Source: Streptomyces beigongshangae
GTDB lineage: Bacteria > Actinomycetota > Actinomycetes > Streptomycetales > Streptomycetaceae
Assembly (NCBI RefSeq): GCF_019710745.1
Contig: NZ_JAHKJW010000020.1
Location: 1-64,000, forward strand
Length of the DNA: 64,000 nt
Reading direction: 5' to 3'
The notes under the pieces were generated by a model. The model did not search any database, was not told the origin of the DNA, and worked only from the letters and a program-made list of their open reading frames with translations. Every line of letters begins with the position of its first letter. Within the stretch, counting starts at the first letter, position 1. Below are positions 56,467 through 64,000 of this stretch, one piece after another. A program made the position numbers and the translations under genes.

Positions 56467-57599
56467 CTCTCGCCGCCGCACCCGATCTCGCCGGCGCGAC
56501 CCAACTCGCCGCCGCGACCAACGAGAACCTCGCGAACCTCAGCAACACGCTGATCTACTCCGCGATGGCCGTCTACACGCTGGCGTTCTTCGCGTACATC
56601 GCCGAATGGCTCCTCGGCAGCCGCAGCAAGGTCGGCCGCACGGCCGCCGCGCTGACCGCGGGCGACGACGCCAAGGACGCCAAGGGGAGCAAGGGCGCCC
56701 CCGCGGTCACCGTGCAGAACGCGGGCGGCACCGCCGTACTGGAGCGGCCCGAGGTCGTCACCCGGGCCGTGGCCGGCGCGCGCGACGTACCGGACGGGCC
56801 CGGCGCGCACGGCGGCGACGAGCAGGGCGACCTCTACGGCCGGATCGCGGTCTCGCTCACCGCGCTCGCCTTCCTCATCGCGTTCGGCGGTGTGCTCGCC
56901 CGCGCCCTGTCGGTGCAGCGGGCGCCGTGGGGCAACATGTACGAGTTCAACATCACCTTCTCCACGGTCGCGGTCGGCGTGTACCTCTCGCTGCTCGCGA
57001 TGAAGAAGAACGTCCGCTGGATGGGCCTCTTCCTGACGACGACGGTCCTGCTGGACCTCGGTCTGGCCGTCACGGTCCTCTACACCGCCAGCGACCAGCT
57101 GGTGCCCGCCCTGCACTCGTACTGGCTGTACATCCACGTCTCCACGGCGATCTTCTGCGGCGCGGTCTTCTACGTGGGCGCGGTCGGCACGATCCTGTAC
57201 CTCTTCAAGGACTCGTACGAGAACAAGCTCGTGAGCGGCGGCAGGCCGGGCCGGTTCGCGACCTCGGTGCTGGAGCGGCTGCCCTCCTCGGCGTCGCTCG
57301 ACAAGTTCTCGTACCGCGTGAACGCCGCCGTCTTCCCGCTGTGGACGTTCACGATCATCGCCGGTGCCATCTGGGCGGGCGACGCGTGGGGCCGCTACTG
57401 GGGCTGGGACCCGAAGGAGACCTGGTCGTTCATCACCTGGGTCGTCTACGCCGGCTACCTGCACGCCCGCGCCACGGCCGGCTGGAAGGGCCGCAAGGCC
57501 GCGTACATCGCGCTCATCGCCTTCGCCTGCTGGCTGTTCAACTACTACGGCGTGAACATCTTCGTCTCCGGCAAGCACTCGTACGCCGACGTCGGCTGA
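56463..57599 (+). CDS. ccsB: c-type cytochrome biogenesis protein CcsB (CcsA-type)
   Basis: A 378-residue membrane protein with the haem-handling WWD-like motif (WGWDPKETWSFITWV), typical of CcsA/CcmF proteins, and conserved His in the flanking helices (VHPRLH-like HSYWLYIHVSTAIF, YAGYLHARATAGW). With ResB it exports haem and attaches it to apocytochromes. The GTG start at 56463 overlaps the ResB stop. The last gene of the maturation operon; it ends 33 bases before a convergent gene, with no obvious hairpin between. Confidence 0.94.
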   Translation: MTLAAAPDLAGATQLAAATNENLANLSNTLIYSAMAVYTLAFFAYIAEWLLGSRSKVGRTAAALTAGDDAKDAKGSKGAPAVTVQNAGGTAVLERPEVVTRAVAGARDVPDGPGAHGGDEQGDLYGRIAVSLTALAFLIAFGGVLARALSVQRAPWGNMYEFNITFSTVAVGVYLSLLAMKKNVRWMGLFLTTTVLLDLGLAVTVLYTASDQLVPALHSYWLYIHVSTAIFCGAVFYVGAVGTILYLFKDSYENKLVSGGRPGRFATSVLERLPSSASLDKFSYRVNAAVFPLWTFTIIAGAIWAGDAWGRYWGWDPKETWSFITWVVYAGYLHARATAGWKGRKAAYIALIAFACWLFNYYGVNIFVSGKHSYADVG

Positions 57600-57632
57600 C
57601 ACCCCGGCGGGACCGATTCCCCCGCTCCCCGT

Positions 57633-59882
57633 CTAGCCGACGCGCAGGGGTCGGCCCGCCAGGGCGTCCCGCGGCCAGTTCCGGGAGGCCCGGCGCAGGG
57701 GCTCGGCGTCCGTGGGGCGGAGCCTCGACAGGTGCTCCAGCTCGGACCGCAGCCGCTCGGCGACGACCGGGTCGGGCAGCGCCAGCGGGTCGGTCACCTG
57801 CCAGACCCCGTACAGGAGCCGGCGCACCCGCAGGTGCAGCGCGGTGTCGGCGTCGTCCGGCGGACGCGGTCCGGTGCCGGCGCGGCCGAGGGCGACCGGG
57901 ACCCGGTCGTCGGTCCCGGTCCCGGTTTCGCTTCCGGAGTGGTACGGGGCCGATGCGAGGAAGGCCAGCGCGGACAGCCACCGCACCGCGGCACGGTGGT
58001 GGAAGGCGTCGCGCAGGTACGTGACGGCAGGTTCGGCGGCCCCGAGGGCGAGTCCGTGGTGGAGGCGGCGCAGGGCACGCCGCTCCGCACCGTCCCCGCT
58101 GTCCTCCGGGGTCTCCGGGGTCTCCGGGGCCGCCGGGACCGTCGGGGTGTCCGTGTAGTACGCGAGGAGCGTGCGGTGGGCGGCCCTCCAGGTGGCGTGG
58201 TCCGGTTCCCTGCGGTGCAGGTCGAGCAGGAGCAGCGCGCGCAGCAGCGGGTCGCCGACGAAGTGCCCGGGGACCGTGGGCACGCCCTCCCCGGCGAGCC
58301 GGGCCTCCAGGGCGAGGACCTCCGCCGCGCCGAACCGGGCGGGGAGGCGGGCCGCCGCCAGCGCGCACGCCGACTCGTGGTCGTGGGCCACGGTGAGCAG
58401 CGCCAGCTCGTCCCGCCGCCTGCCGGGCGCCAGACGGTCGAGCAGCTCGCGGTAGGCGGGGCGTCCGCCGTGCTCACCCCCGCCGTGCTCCGGCTGCGGT
58501 ACAAGGCGGGCGGTGAGCAGGTCGCCGGGCGTCACGGCGCCCCGGGGCAGGTTCTGCCGGGCGGACTCGGCGAGCAGCGCGGTGCCGAGCGGGCTGCCGC
58601 CGGTCAGCCGGTGGGCGGCGCACGGCAGCCGGGACGGTACGGCCAGCCCGCGGCAGGCCGCCTCGACGACCCGCGGGGTGTCGTCGGGGGACAGGGGCGG
58701 CAGCGGCACGAGCAGTGCCCGTGAGGAGGCCGTGGCGCCGGGCTCCCATCCACTGGTGCGGGCGAGGCCGGAGAGGGTGGCGCGGGTCGCGTTGCGCAGC
58801 GCGGGGTGGCCGTGGCCGCGCAGCCCGGCGAAGAACGCCACCCGGTCGGCGATGCCGTCGGCGCGGTCCCGCAGGACGGCTCCGATCAGACCGGCGCCCG
58901 GCCCGCTCTGCGCGTTGTCGACGAGGACCACCGGGCGTCCGGGCCGGTGCCCGCGCGGCAGCGGGCCGCCGTACGCGTCGTCGAGGTCGGCCAGCAGGGC
59001 CCGTACGAGATGTCCCTCGGCGTGGGTGCGGGGGGCGCCGCCCGCCCTGAAGTGCCCGGAGAGCAGCAGGAGTCCGAGCTTGGGGTTGCCGCCGGCGTTC
59101 GGGTGGTCGCGGTACCAGGTGGCGGCCTTGCGCAGCCTGCGGTACGTCGGCGAGACCCCTTCGGAGAAGGCTTCCAGGGCCGCCTCGACGACGGGCTCGA
59201 CGACCGGCCCGGTACCGGGCGGTGATCCGGTCGGGGATCCGAGCGGTGATCCGGGTGGTGATCCGGGTGACGGTCCGCCGGCCGGCCCTCCGGCCACCGG
59301 TCCGGTCAGCGCGCCGGTGAGCCGGGCCGCCATCCGGCCGACCCGGCGACTCCCCGACCCGCCGGGCCCTCCGGGTCCTCCGGGCCCGCCGAGTCCGGCG
59401 ACCCACGAGCCCGTGTCGTTCAGCAGCAGGATGCGCTCGGCCTCCCGGCGGATGCGGGGGAGGTCCCGGTCGTTCCAGCCGCCCGCCGCCACGGCCAGCA
59501 GGCCCACCGCGAGCCGCGGGAACGGTATCCGCCCCGCGTCGGCCACGGGTTCCGCGAGCTGCTCGGCGATCGTCACCAGTGCCTGGGACACGGGGGACCA
59601 GACCTCCCGCGGCCGGTGCGCGGGCGGCCCGCCGAACAGATCCGCCTCGCAGTCGACGAGCGCGACGGGCGTGTGCCCCTCGTACGCCGCCCGCATCTCC
59701 TCCAGCAGCGCGCTCTTGCCGAGTCCGCGGGCACCGGTGAACACCACGAGGGGGAGGTCCCTCGCATGCTCGTACGGACTCGTCGCGCCGTGCTGGAACG
59801 GGCGCAGGCCGACGAGCCGTGGCGCGAGGCCGGGCGGCTCCGTGTCGAACAACGCCCCTCGGCCGAGCAGCCCTCTGCGCAC
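57633..59882 (-). CDS. Large P-loop (STAND/AAA-like) ATPase of unknown function
   Basis: A 749-residue protein. Walker A is GARGLGKS at residues 50-57 in VVFTGARGLGKSALLEEM; a Walker B-like strand ends in RPVVLVDNAQSG. A Gly/Pro insert (GGPGGPGGPGG and GSPPGSPLGSPTGSPPG) lies at about residues 165-225, encoded by short tandem repeats. The remaining C-terminal 350 residues are Ala/Leu/Arg-rich helices, possibly TPR-like. The GTG at 59882 follows GGGGGAG by six bases. No HTH is seen. It resembles the NTPase part of LuxR/SARP-type signalling proteins but has no DNA-binding domain. Confidence 0.75.
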   Translation of the reverse strand: MRRGLLGRGALFDTEPPGLAPRLVGLRPFQHGATSPYEHARDLPLVVFTGARGLGKSALLEEMRAAYEGHTPVALVDCEADLFGGPPAHRPREVWSPVSQALVTIAEQLAEPVADAGRIPFPRLAVGLLAVAAGGWNDRDLPRIRREAERILLLNDTGSWVAGLGGPGGPGGPGGSGSRRVGRMAARLTGALTGPVAGGPAGGPSPGSPPGSPLGSPTGSPPGTGPVVEPVVEAALEAFSEGVSPTYRRLRKAATWYRDHPNAGGNPKLGLLLLSGHFRAGGAPRTHAEGHLVRALLADLDDAYGGPLPRGHRPGRPVVLVDNAQSGPGAGLIGAVLRDRADGIADRVAFFAGLRGHGHPALRNATRATLSGLARTSGWEPGATASSRALLVPLPPLSPDDTPRVVEAACRGLAVPSRLPCAAHRLTGGSPLGTALLAESARQNLPRGAVTPGDLLTARLVPQPEHGGGEHGGRPAYRELLDRLAPGRRRDELALLTVAHDHESACALAAARLPARFGAAEVLALEARLAGEGVPTVPGHFVGDPLLRALLLLDLHRREPDHATWRAAHRTLLAYYTDTPTVPAAPETPETPEDSGDGAERRALRRLHHGLALGAAEPAVTYLRDAFHHRAAVRWLSALAFLASAPYHSGSETGTGTDDRVPVALGRAGTGPRPPDDADTALHLRVRRLLYGVWQVTDPLALPDPVVAERLRSELEHLSRLRPTDAEPLRRASRNWPRDALAGRPLRVG
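59212..59275. repeat. Short tandem GGTGATCCGG-type repeats inside the ATPase gene
   Basis: Five or so 12-base near-copies of GGTGATCCGGGT code for a Gly-Ser-Pro repeat (residues about 200-225). A second Gly-Pro repeat lies at about 59356-59400. Confidence 0.7.
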
Positions 59883-60135
59883 CGCATCTCCCCCTGGGGC
59901 CCGTGGGTCCGGTTCTCGTGTTGAGGTGAGGTGTATCAATCGAGGGCCGCGCGGGGGCCGTTGTTCCGGAGTGGACCGCATCGTGTCGATCGCCTTGCGC
60001 AAATGTCCCGCCCGCCACCGGAGTCCGACCGCGGAACAGCCGGCCGGGGGCGCTCGCGATCCCCTTCACGCCCGGCGCCCCGACCCACACGCCCCCGTGG
60101 TCCCGGCGCACCGGCCGGGGGTGCCTCGACCGGTC

Positions 60136-60501
60136 TCAGACCAGCCGCAGATCGATCCAGAGCTCGCTCTCGCCCGGAATCACGTAACGGTCGGCCTCGA
60201 CGTACCCGTGCGTCCGCGCGAACCGCAGCCCCTCGGTGCCGGCGGCCAGTACGACCGTCCCGATCGTCCGGGCACCGAGTTCACGGGCGGTCGTCAGCGC
60301 CCGTGCGTGCAGGAGTCCGCCGTAACCCCGGCGGCGGTGGGCGGGGAGCACGCGGACGATGACGGTGGCGGTCGCCTGTTCGCCCCGCGGTGGCCGTACC
60401 GTCCTGCACCCCACCAGCACGCCGTCCAGGTACGCCACCTCCAGGTGGTACCGCCGGGCGCGGTCCCGCACCTCGTCGGGGGACAGGGCGGCGGGCGTCA
60501 A
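60136..60501 (-). CDS. GNAT-family N-acetyltransferase
   Basis: A 121-residue GNAT protein. The acetyl-CoA-binding motif is RVLPAHRRRGYGGLLHARAL (R/Q-x-x-G-x-G/A). The C-terminal GLRFARTHGYVEADRYV is the typical last strand. The length is near the family minimum, so only the core fold is present. ATG at 60501. The substrate is not predictable. It lies upstream of the ATPase gene on the same strand, 253 bases away. Confidence 0.85.
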   Translation of the reverse strand: MTPAALSPDEVRDRARRYHLEVAYLDGVLVGCRTVRPPRGEQATATVIVRVLPAHRRRGYGGLLHARALTTARELGARTIGTVVLAAGTEGLRFARTHGYVEADRYVIPGESELWIDLRLV

Positions 60502-60535
60502 CCGGGTACGTGTCGTTGCCCGGCTCCTCCGTGGC

Positions 60536-60590
60536 CGTGCCCCGTCCCCGCACTCCGGCGGACACCGGTGGGATGCGGGGACGGGGCACG
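60536..60590. terminator. Terminator of the SDR-tautomerase unit
   Basis: Seventeen-base perfect arms (60536-60552, 60574-60590) enclose a 21-base loop, just past the tautomerase stop on its downstream (minus) side. Confidence 0.75.
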
Positions 60591-60711
60591 ATGAAAGGCT
60601 TCGCAGATCTCACCGGCCCCCGGATGAACGAGGCCGTGTGGCCGGACGCTCGACCCGGTGGCCCCCGGTTCCAAGGTGCCGTCCTGGCCGGATGGCGGCC
60701 GGTGGGTGCGG

Positions 60712-60942
60712 TCAGGCGTCGCTGGTGCCGGTCGGTGCCGCCCCGCCGAGCACGGCGAGGGTCAGCACGTTGCCGGAGATGCCCCAGCCGCCGTCGGCGA
60801 CCTCCTCGACCAGCACCATGGTGTTGTCGCGGGCGCGCTCGCCGTAGAGCTCGACGTACAGCTCGGTGGTGCGGGTGACGATCTCCTCCTTCTGCTTCGG
60901 GGTGAGGGTCTTCTCGGGGACCTTGAAGTTCGCGAAAGGCAT
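60712..60942 (-). CDS. 4-oxalocrotonate tautomerase family protein
   Basis: A 76-residue tautomerase. The catalytic N-terminal proline is present (MPFANFKVPEKTLTPKQKEE; Pro1 after Met removal). The core VTRTTELYVELYGERARDNTMVLVEEV matches the family, though it lacks the usual PIINI start. It lies 53 bases downstream of the SDR gene on the same strand, so both are probably one unit under the MmyB-type regulator. Confidence 0.88.
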   Translation of the reverse strand: MPFANFKVPEKTLTPKQKEEIVTRTTELYVELYGERARDNTMVLVEEVADGGWGISGNVLTLAVLGGAAPTGTSDA

Positions 60943-60995
60943 GGCTGGTCGTTCCTTCTCTCAATGGGGTGTTACATGGAATGGCCGCGGGCGGT

Positions 60996-61778
60996 TCAGA
61001 CGATTCCGCCGTTGGCGCGGACTACCTGTCCGTTGATCCAGTGGCCGGCCGGTGCGGCCAGGAACGCCACGACCTCGGCGATGTCGGTCGGGGTACCGAG
61101 GCGCTCCAGCGGAGACCGGGCGGCCAGGCGGGCGATGGTCTCCTCGTCCTTGCCGTCCAGGAACAGGTCGGTGGCCGTGGGGCCGGGCGCGACGGTGTTG
61201 GCGGTGACGTCCCGGCCCCGCAGCTCCCGGGCCAGGATCAGCGTCAGCGCCTCGACCGCGCCCTTGCCGGCGGCGTACGCGCCGTAACCCGGGAAGGCAA
61301 GCCCCACCACGGACGTGGAGAACGTCACGATCGCGCCGCCGGGGCGCACCCGGCGGGCGGCTTGCCGGACGACGACGAACGTGCCGCGGATGTTGGTGCG
61401 GTGCAGGTCGTCCAGGACGGCCAGGTCCAGCTCGGCGATCGGTGCCAGGTGCATCCGCCCGGCCGCGTGCACGACGACGTCGACGCCGCCGAACTCTGCT
61501 TCGGCCGTGTCGAACAGGGCTGCGACCGCGTGTTCGTCGGCGACGTCGGCGCGTACCGGGATCGCCCGGCCACCAGCGGTGGCGGCCTCCTGCACGGCTG
61601 CCTCGGCCTCGTCCCGGTTGTCGGCGTAGCCGACCACGACGGCGTACCCGTCGGCGGCCAGCCGGCCGACGGTCCGGCGGCCGATGCCGCGCGAGCCGCC
61701 GGTGACGATCGCGACACGGGGTGAGGCGGAGCGCCGGGTCGGGGCAGCGGTCCCGTCGAGGGTGATGGGGACAGGCAT
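60996..61778 (-). CDS. Short-chain dehydrogenase/reductase
   Basis: A 260-residue classical SDR: TGGSRGIGRRTVGRLA (cofactor turn), HAAGRMHLAPIA near the NAG position, TFSTSVVG with the catalytic Ser/Thr, YGAYAAGKGAVEAL holding YxxxK, and the C-terminal INGQVVRANGGI of 3-oxoacyl-reductase-like members. The ATG at 61778 follows GGAGTCAGCC. The first 20 residues are extra. It is divergent from an MmyB-type regulator; such regulators are often beside an SDR they control. Confidence 0.92.
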   Translation of the reverse strand: MPVPITLDGTAAPTRRSASPRVAIVTGGSRGIGRRTVGRLAADGYAVVVGYADNRDEAEAAVQEAATAGGRAIPVRADVADEHAVAALFDTAEAEFGGVDVVVHAAGRMHLAPIAELDLAVLDDLHRTNIRGTFVVVRQAARRVRPGGAIVTFSTSVVGLAFPGYGAYAAGKGAVEALTLILARELRGRDVTANTVAPGPTATDLFLDGKDEETIARLAARSPLERLGTPTDIAEVVAFLAAPAGHWINGQVVRANGGIV

Positions 61779-61883
61779 GGCTGACTCCTGGGGTGGATGG
61801 GGGTGGGGCCGCGGTCCTGCCGTTGCCCTGCTGCGTCCTCCACGATCGGCCGGTCCTCCCTCCCCAGCCAGGGCTGTGTCCAC

Positions 61884-61904
61884 CCAGGGGATGCCACCCC
61901 CTGG
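61884..61904. promoter_or_regulatory. Inverted repeat between SDR and MmyB-type regulator
   Basis: CCAGGGG and CCCCTGG flank the seven bases ATGCCAC in the 158-base divergent region, 32 bases before the regulator start. It is the best operator candidate for autoregulation and SDR control. Confidence 0.55.
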
Positions 61905-61936
61905 CTGCGCTCCGGCGCACGAGTGACCATGGAGGG

Positions 61937-62842
61937 GTGAACCTTCCAGAACTCGGTGCCTTCCTCAGGACACGCCGCGACCGCATCCGTCCCGCCGAGG
62001 TCGGTCTCCCCCAAGGCCCACGCCGGCGCGTCCCCGGGCTGCGCCGCGAGGAAGTCGCGCAGCTGGCAGGGCTGTCAGCCGACTACTACACCGAGCTGGA
62101 ACGCGGCGGCACGAAAAACAGGGTGCAGCCGTCGGCCCAGACCCTGGCCGCCCTCGCCCGAGCCCTGCGCCTGAACGGCGACGAGCGCGACCACCTGTTC
62201 CACCTGGCCGAACGGCCGGTCCCGCCGTCCGTACACGGACCATCGGCGCACGTGCAGCCCGCGCTCCTCGGACTCCTGGACCGGCTGTCCGGCACTCCCG
62301 CGCGCGTCATCACCGACCTGCACGAAACCCTGGTGGAGAACGACCTGGCCCTGACCCTGCTCGGCAGGTCCCCGGCACACCGCGGCCCGGCGGCGAGCTT
62401 CGTGTACCGCTGGTTCACCGACCCCCGGGCGCGCGAGATCTACCCGCCCGAGGACCACCCGCAGCACTCCCGGGTGTTCGTGGCCGACCTCCAGGCAGCG
62501 GCCGCCCGGCGCGGCCGGGACACGGAGGTGACGAAGATGGTCGCCGTGCTACGCCGCCACAGCCAGGAGTTCGCAGCACTCTGGGACACCCACGACGTCG
62601 CGGTGCGCCGCATGGACCACAAGAGGATCATCCACCCCATGCTCGGCGTCATCGAACTCGACTGCTACAACCTCCTCAGCGAGGACGGACGGCAACGCCT
62701 GCTGTGGTTCACCGCTCCGCCCGGAAGCCCGGGAGCCGAGCAGCTGGAACTGCTGTCCGTCGTAGGGACCCAGGAACTGGGCGTCACGGAGGGCATGGCA
62801 CCGGAGAGGCCGTCCGTGGCGGAGTCCGGATCGCAGCGCTGA
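61937..62842 (+). CDS. XRE-family regulator with MmyB-like ligand-binding domain
   Basis: A 301-residue regulator. The XRE helix-turn-helix covers about residues 5-75 (FLRTRRDRIRPAEVGL, VPGLRREEVAQLAGLSADYY, LERGGTKNRVQPSAQTL). The C-terminal MmyB-like (MLTR) ligand-binding domain follows (LLDRLSGTPARVITDLHETLVEN, MDHKRIIHPMLGVIELDC). The conserved Pro-Gly-Leu-Arg-Arg-Glu-Glu-Val block is the group's mark. GTG 61937 is the only reasonable start; GGAGG lies directly before it with short spacing. The ligand may be a fatty acid, judging from MmyB structure. Confidence 0.92.
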   Translation: MNLPELGAFLRTRRDRIRPAEVGLPQGPRRRVPGLRREEVAQLAGLSADYYTELERGGTKNRVQPSAQTLAALARALRLNGDERDHLFHLAERPVPPSVHGPSAHVQPALLGLLDRLSGTPARVITDLHETLVENDLALTLLGRSPAHRGPAASFVYRWFTDPRAREIYPPEDHPQHSRVFVADLQAAAARRGRDTEVTKMVAVLRRHSQEFAALWDTHDVAVRRMDHKRIIHPMLGVIELDCYNLLSEDGRQRLLWFTAPPGSPGAEQLELLSVVGTQELGVTEGMAPERPSVAESGSQR

Positions 62843-63133
62843 CCCGCGCCGCGGAGGGAGGGACGCCCTCCCGGCAAGGCGTGGCGACCCCCACCCGCAC
62901 AGAGACACGTTCTCCGGCCGGGGACTCGTCGTCCACGGACACAAGCGGCTCGGCCGCGGCGTCGAACTCGCCGTGCCCGCCGCGGGACCGAAGGCGAGCG
63001 GTGCCGGGCCGGAGTTCCTCACCCGCCACCGTCATGCGGATGAGGCGCGAACACAGCGAGCAGACCGCCACGGCGACGAACGTATGATCACCCCGCTGCT
63101 CTGCGGCTGGCGTCCGGGCTGGGACACCGGGGC
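62843..63133. other. Region between regulator and histidine kinase (291 bp)
   Basis: Two convergent genes border it. Minus-strand frame 63060-62880 has fairly regular codons (RMTVAGEELRPGTARLR, VSVDDESPAGERVSVRVGVA) but no good start or stop context. It could be a decayed gene or the opposite-strand shadow. No terminator is clear. Confidence 0.4.
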
Positions 63134-64000
63134 CTAATCGGCCGTCGCGGGCAGGCGCAGGTGTGCCCGGTAGCCGCCGTCCGGTGTGGGGCCCGCCTCG
63201 AAGGAGCCGGCGAGGTTCTCGGCCCGTTCGCCGAGGCCGATCAGTCCGAGCCGGGAGCCGGGCAGTTCGAGGACGGCACGGGTCGGCGCGGTGTTGGTGA
63301 CCGTCACGCCCAGCCCGTCGCCCCCGTGCCACAGGCGCACCGTCGCGGTGGCGCCCGGCGCGTGCTTGCGGACGTTGGTGAGGGCCTCCTGCACGGTCCG
63401 GTAGACCGCCCGCTGGACCGGCGCCCCGATGCCGGGCGGCAGTTCGCCCTCCAGCGTCACCTCGATGCCGCTCGTGTCGATCAGCTGCCGCAGGTCGGCC
63501 AGCGTCGGCTGCGGTGTCAGCTCGCCCGTGCGGACCCCGGAGGCGCGCAACAGCGTGACCATGTGCCGCAGTTCGTCCAGCGTGGTCACGCTGAGCCGGC
63601 GGATCGTCCGGGCGGCCTCGCGCGTCCCGGCGTCCCGCGCGCCGACCTGGAGGGCCCCGGCCCGTACGGCGATGAGGCTCACCTGGTGGGAGACGACGTC
63701 GTGCATCTCCCGCGCCAGCTGGGCGCGTTCGCGGGCCAGCACGCTCTGGGCGTGCAGCCGGCGTTCGTGCTCGCGGGCCTCCTCGACCTCGGCCAGCCGG
63801 GCCGCGACATCGCGCCGGACCTGCACCAGCTGGCCCAGGAAGACCGGCGCGGCGGCCGTCGCCAGCAGGTAGACGAAGTCGACGAACGTCCAGAAGCGGT
63901 CGTCCGTCGCGTAGTCCGACAGCGGCCACGGCAGCGCGGAGGCCACCGCCGACGCGGTGGCGCACACCGTCAGCAGCCGCCGGTCCCGGCTGCGTTCGGC
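63134..64000 (-). CDS. NarL/DesK-type sensor histidine kinase, 5' end outside the window
   Basis: At least 289 residues, with the N-terminal part missing because the frame runs open to 64000. A hydrophobic helix (FWTFVDFVYLLATAAAPVFLG) precedes a coiled-coil linker, then HisKA_3 with the phospho-His in AREMHDVVSHQVSLIAVRAG, and a HATPase domain (VQEALTNVRKHAPG N-box, LGLIGLGERAENLAG). This is the DesK/NarX-like class that works with a LuxR-type response regulator, expected beyond the right end. The stop is at 63134-63136. Confidence 0.9.
   Translation of the reverse strand, partial: AERSRDRRLLTVCATASAVASALPWPLSDYATDDRFWTFVDFVYLLATAAAPVFLGQLVQVRRDVAARLAEVEEAREHERRLHAQSVLARERAQLAREMHDVVSHQVSLIAVRAGALQVGARDAGTREAARTIRRLSVTTLDELRHMVTLLRASGVRTGELTPQPTLADLRQLIDTSGIEVTLEGELPPGIGAPVQRAVYRTVQEALTNVRKHAPGATATVRLWHGGDGLGVTVTNTAPTRAVLELPGSRLGLIGLGERAENLAGSFEAGPTPDGGYRAHLRLPATAD

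Noticed and set aside
52645..56481. Open minus-strand frame of about 1,280 codons
   Set aside because: It is the shadow of the NodB-like, tlpA, ccdA and resB genes, with no domain and skewed composition.
62704..63087. Forward 127-codon frame near the right end
   Set aside because: It begins inside the MmyB-type regulator gene and reads Arg/Thr/Ser-rich low-complexity sequence without a ribosome-binding site.

Overview
The window is high-GC (about 70-75%) DNA with strong third-position G/C bias, GTG/TTG starts and actinobacterial developmental genes. It is almost certainly a Streptomyces chromosome. The best markers are the bldN/rsbN sigma/anti-sigma pair with a bdtA-like regulator, rex-hemACD, class I lysyl-tRNA synthetase, XRE/DUF397/ATPase trios and ANTAR proteins. 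I saw no insertion sequence, prophage, CRISPR array, rRNA or tRNA.

Layout. (1) 1-4.1 kb: HAD phosphatase, MFS transporter, AcuC-like deacetylase and a phosphatase-like protein, all forward. (2) 4.2-9.6 kb: developmental block. It holds bdtA, a 32-codon ribosomal protein bS22 gene, an epimerase-like SDR and an acyltransferase (forward), then rsbN and bldN (reverse). A textbook sigma-BldN promoter precedes rsbN and an exact BldD box precedes bldN. (3) 9.9-17.0 kb: HAD-IB phosphatase, glutaredoxin, then the translationally overlapping rex-hemA-hemC-hemD operon behind a Rex operator. (4) 17.2-22.7 kb: accessory segment of secreted proteins and regulators lying between hemD and hemB. (5) 22.7-36.9 kb: hemB, a DUF4232 lipoprotein divergent from an HTH-membrane protein, a DUF574 methyltransferase, DUF4253, an APH-like protein, divergent argS and lysS, a DUF2637 membrane protein and two DUF3558 lipoproteins. 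(6) 37.1-48.2 kb: rtcB, an SDR, a flavin monooxygenase/FMN reductase pair, a small-protein/ANTAR/ANTAR group, a two-component system and an ABC exporter. (7) 49.4-57.6 kb: hemL, a histidine phosphatase, a NodB-like lipoprotein and the cytochrome c maturation operon (TlpA-CcdA-ResB-CcsB). (8) 57.6-64 kb: a large P-loop ATPase, GNAT, tautomerase/SDR with a divergent MmyB-type regulator, and a NarL-type histidine kinase cut by the window end.

How the genes work together. Regions 3, 5 and 7 hold tetrapyrrole synthesis from glutamyl-tRNA (HemA, HemL, HemB, HemC, HemD) and System II cytochrome c maturation, which uses the haem. Rex links haem supply to the NADH/NAD+ ratio. Region 2 controls aerial-hypha formation: BldD represses bldN, and sigma-BldN appears to drive its own anti-sigma gene.

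Most of the window is ordinary conserved Streptomyces chromosome. I did not find a convincing wholly new system. The least explained items are the accessory segment between hemD and hemB, the HTH-membrane-extracellular fusion at 24.7 kb, the P-loop ATPase with a collagen-like insert at 57.6 kb, the small-protein/ANTAR group at 41.4 kb, and several dense repeat structures.
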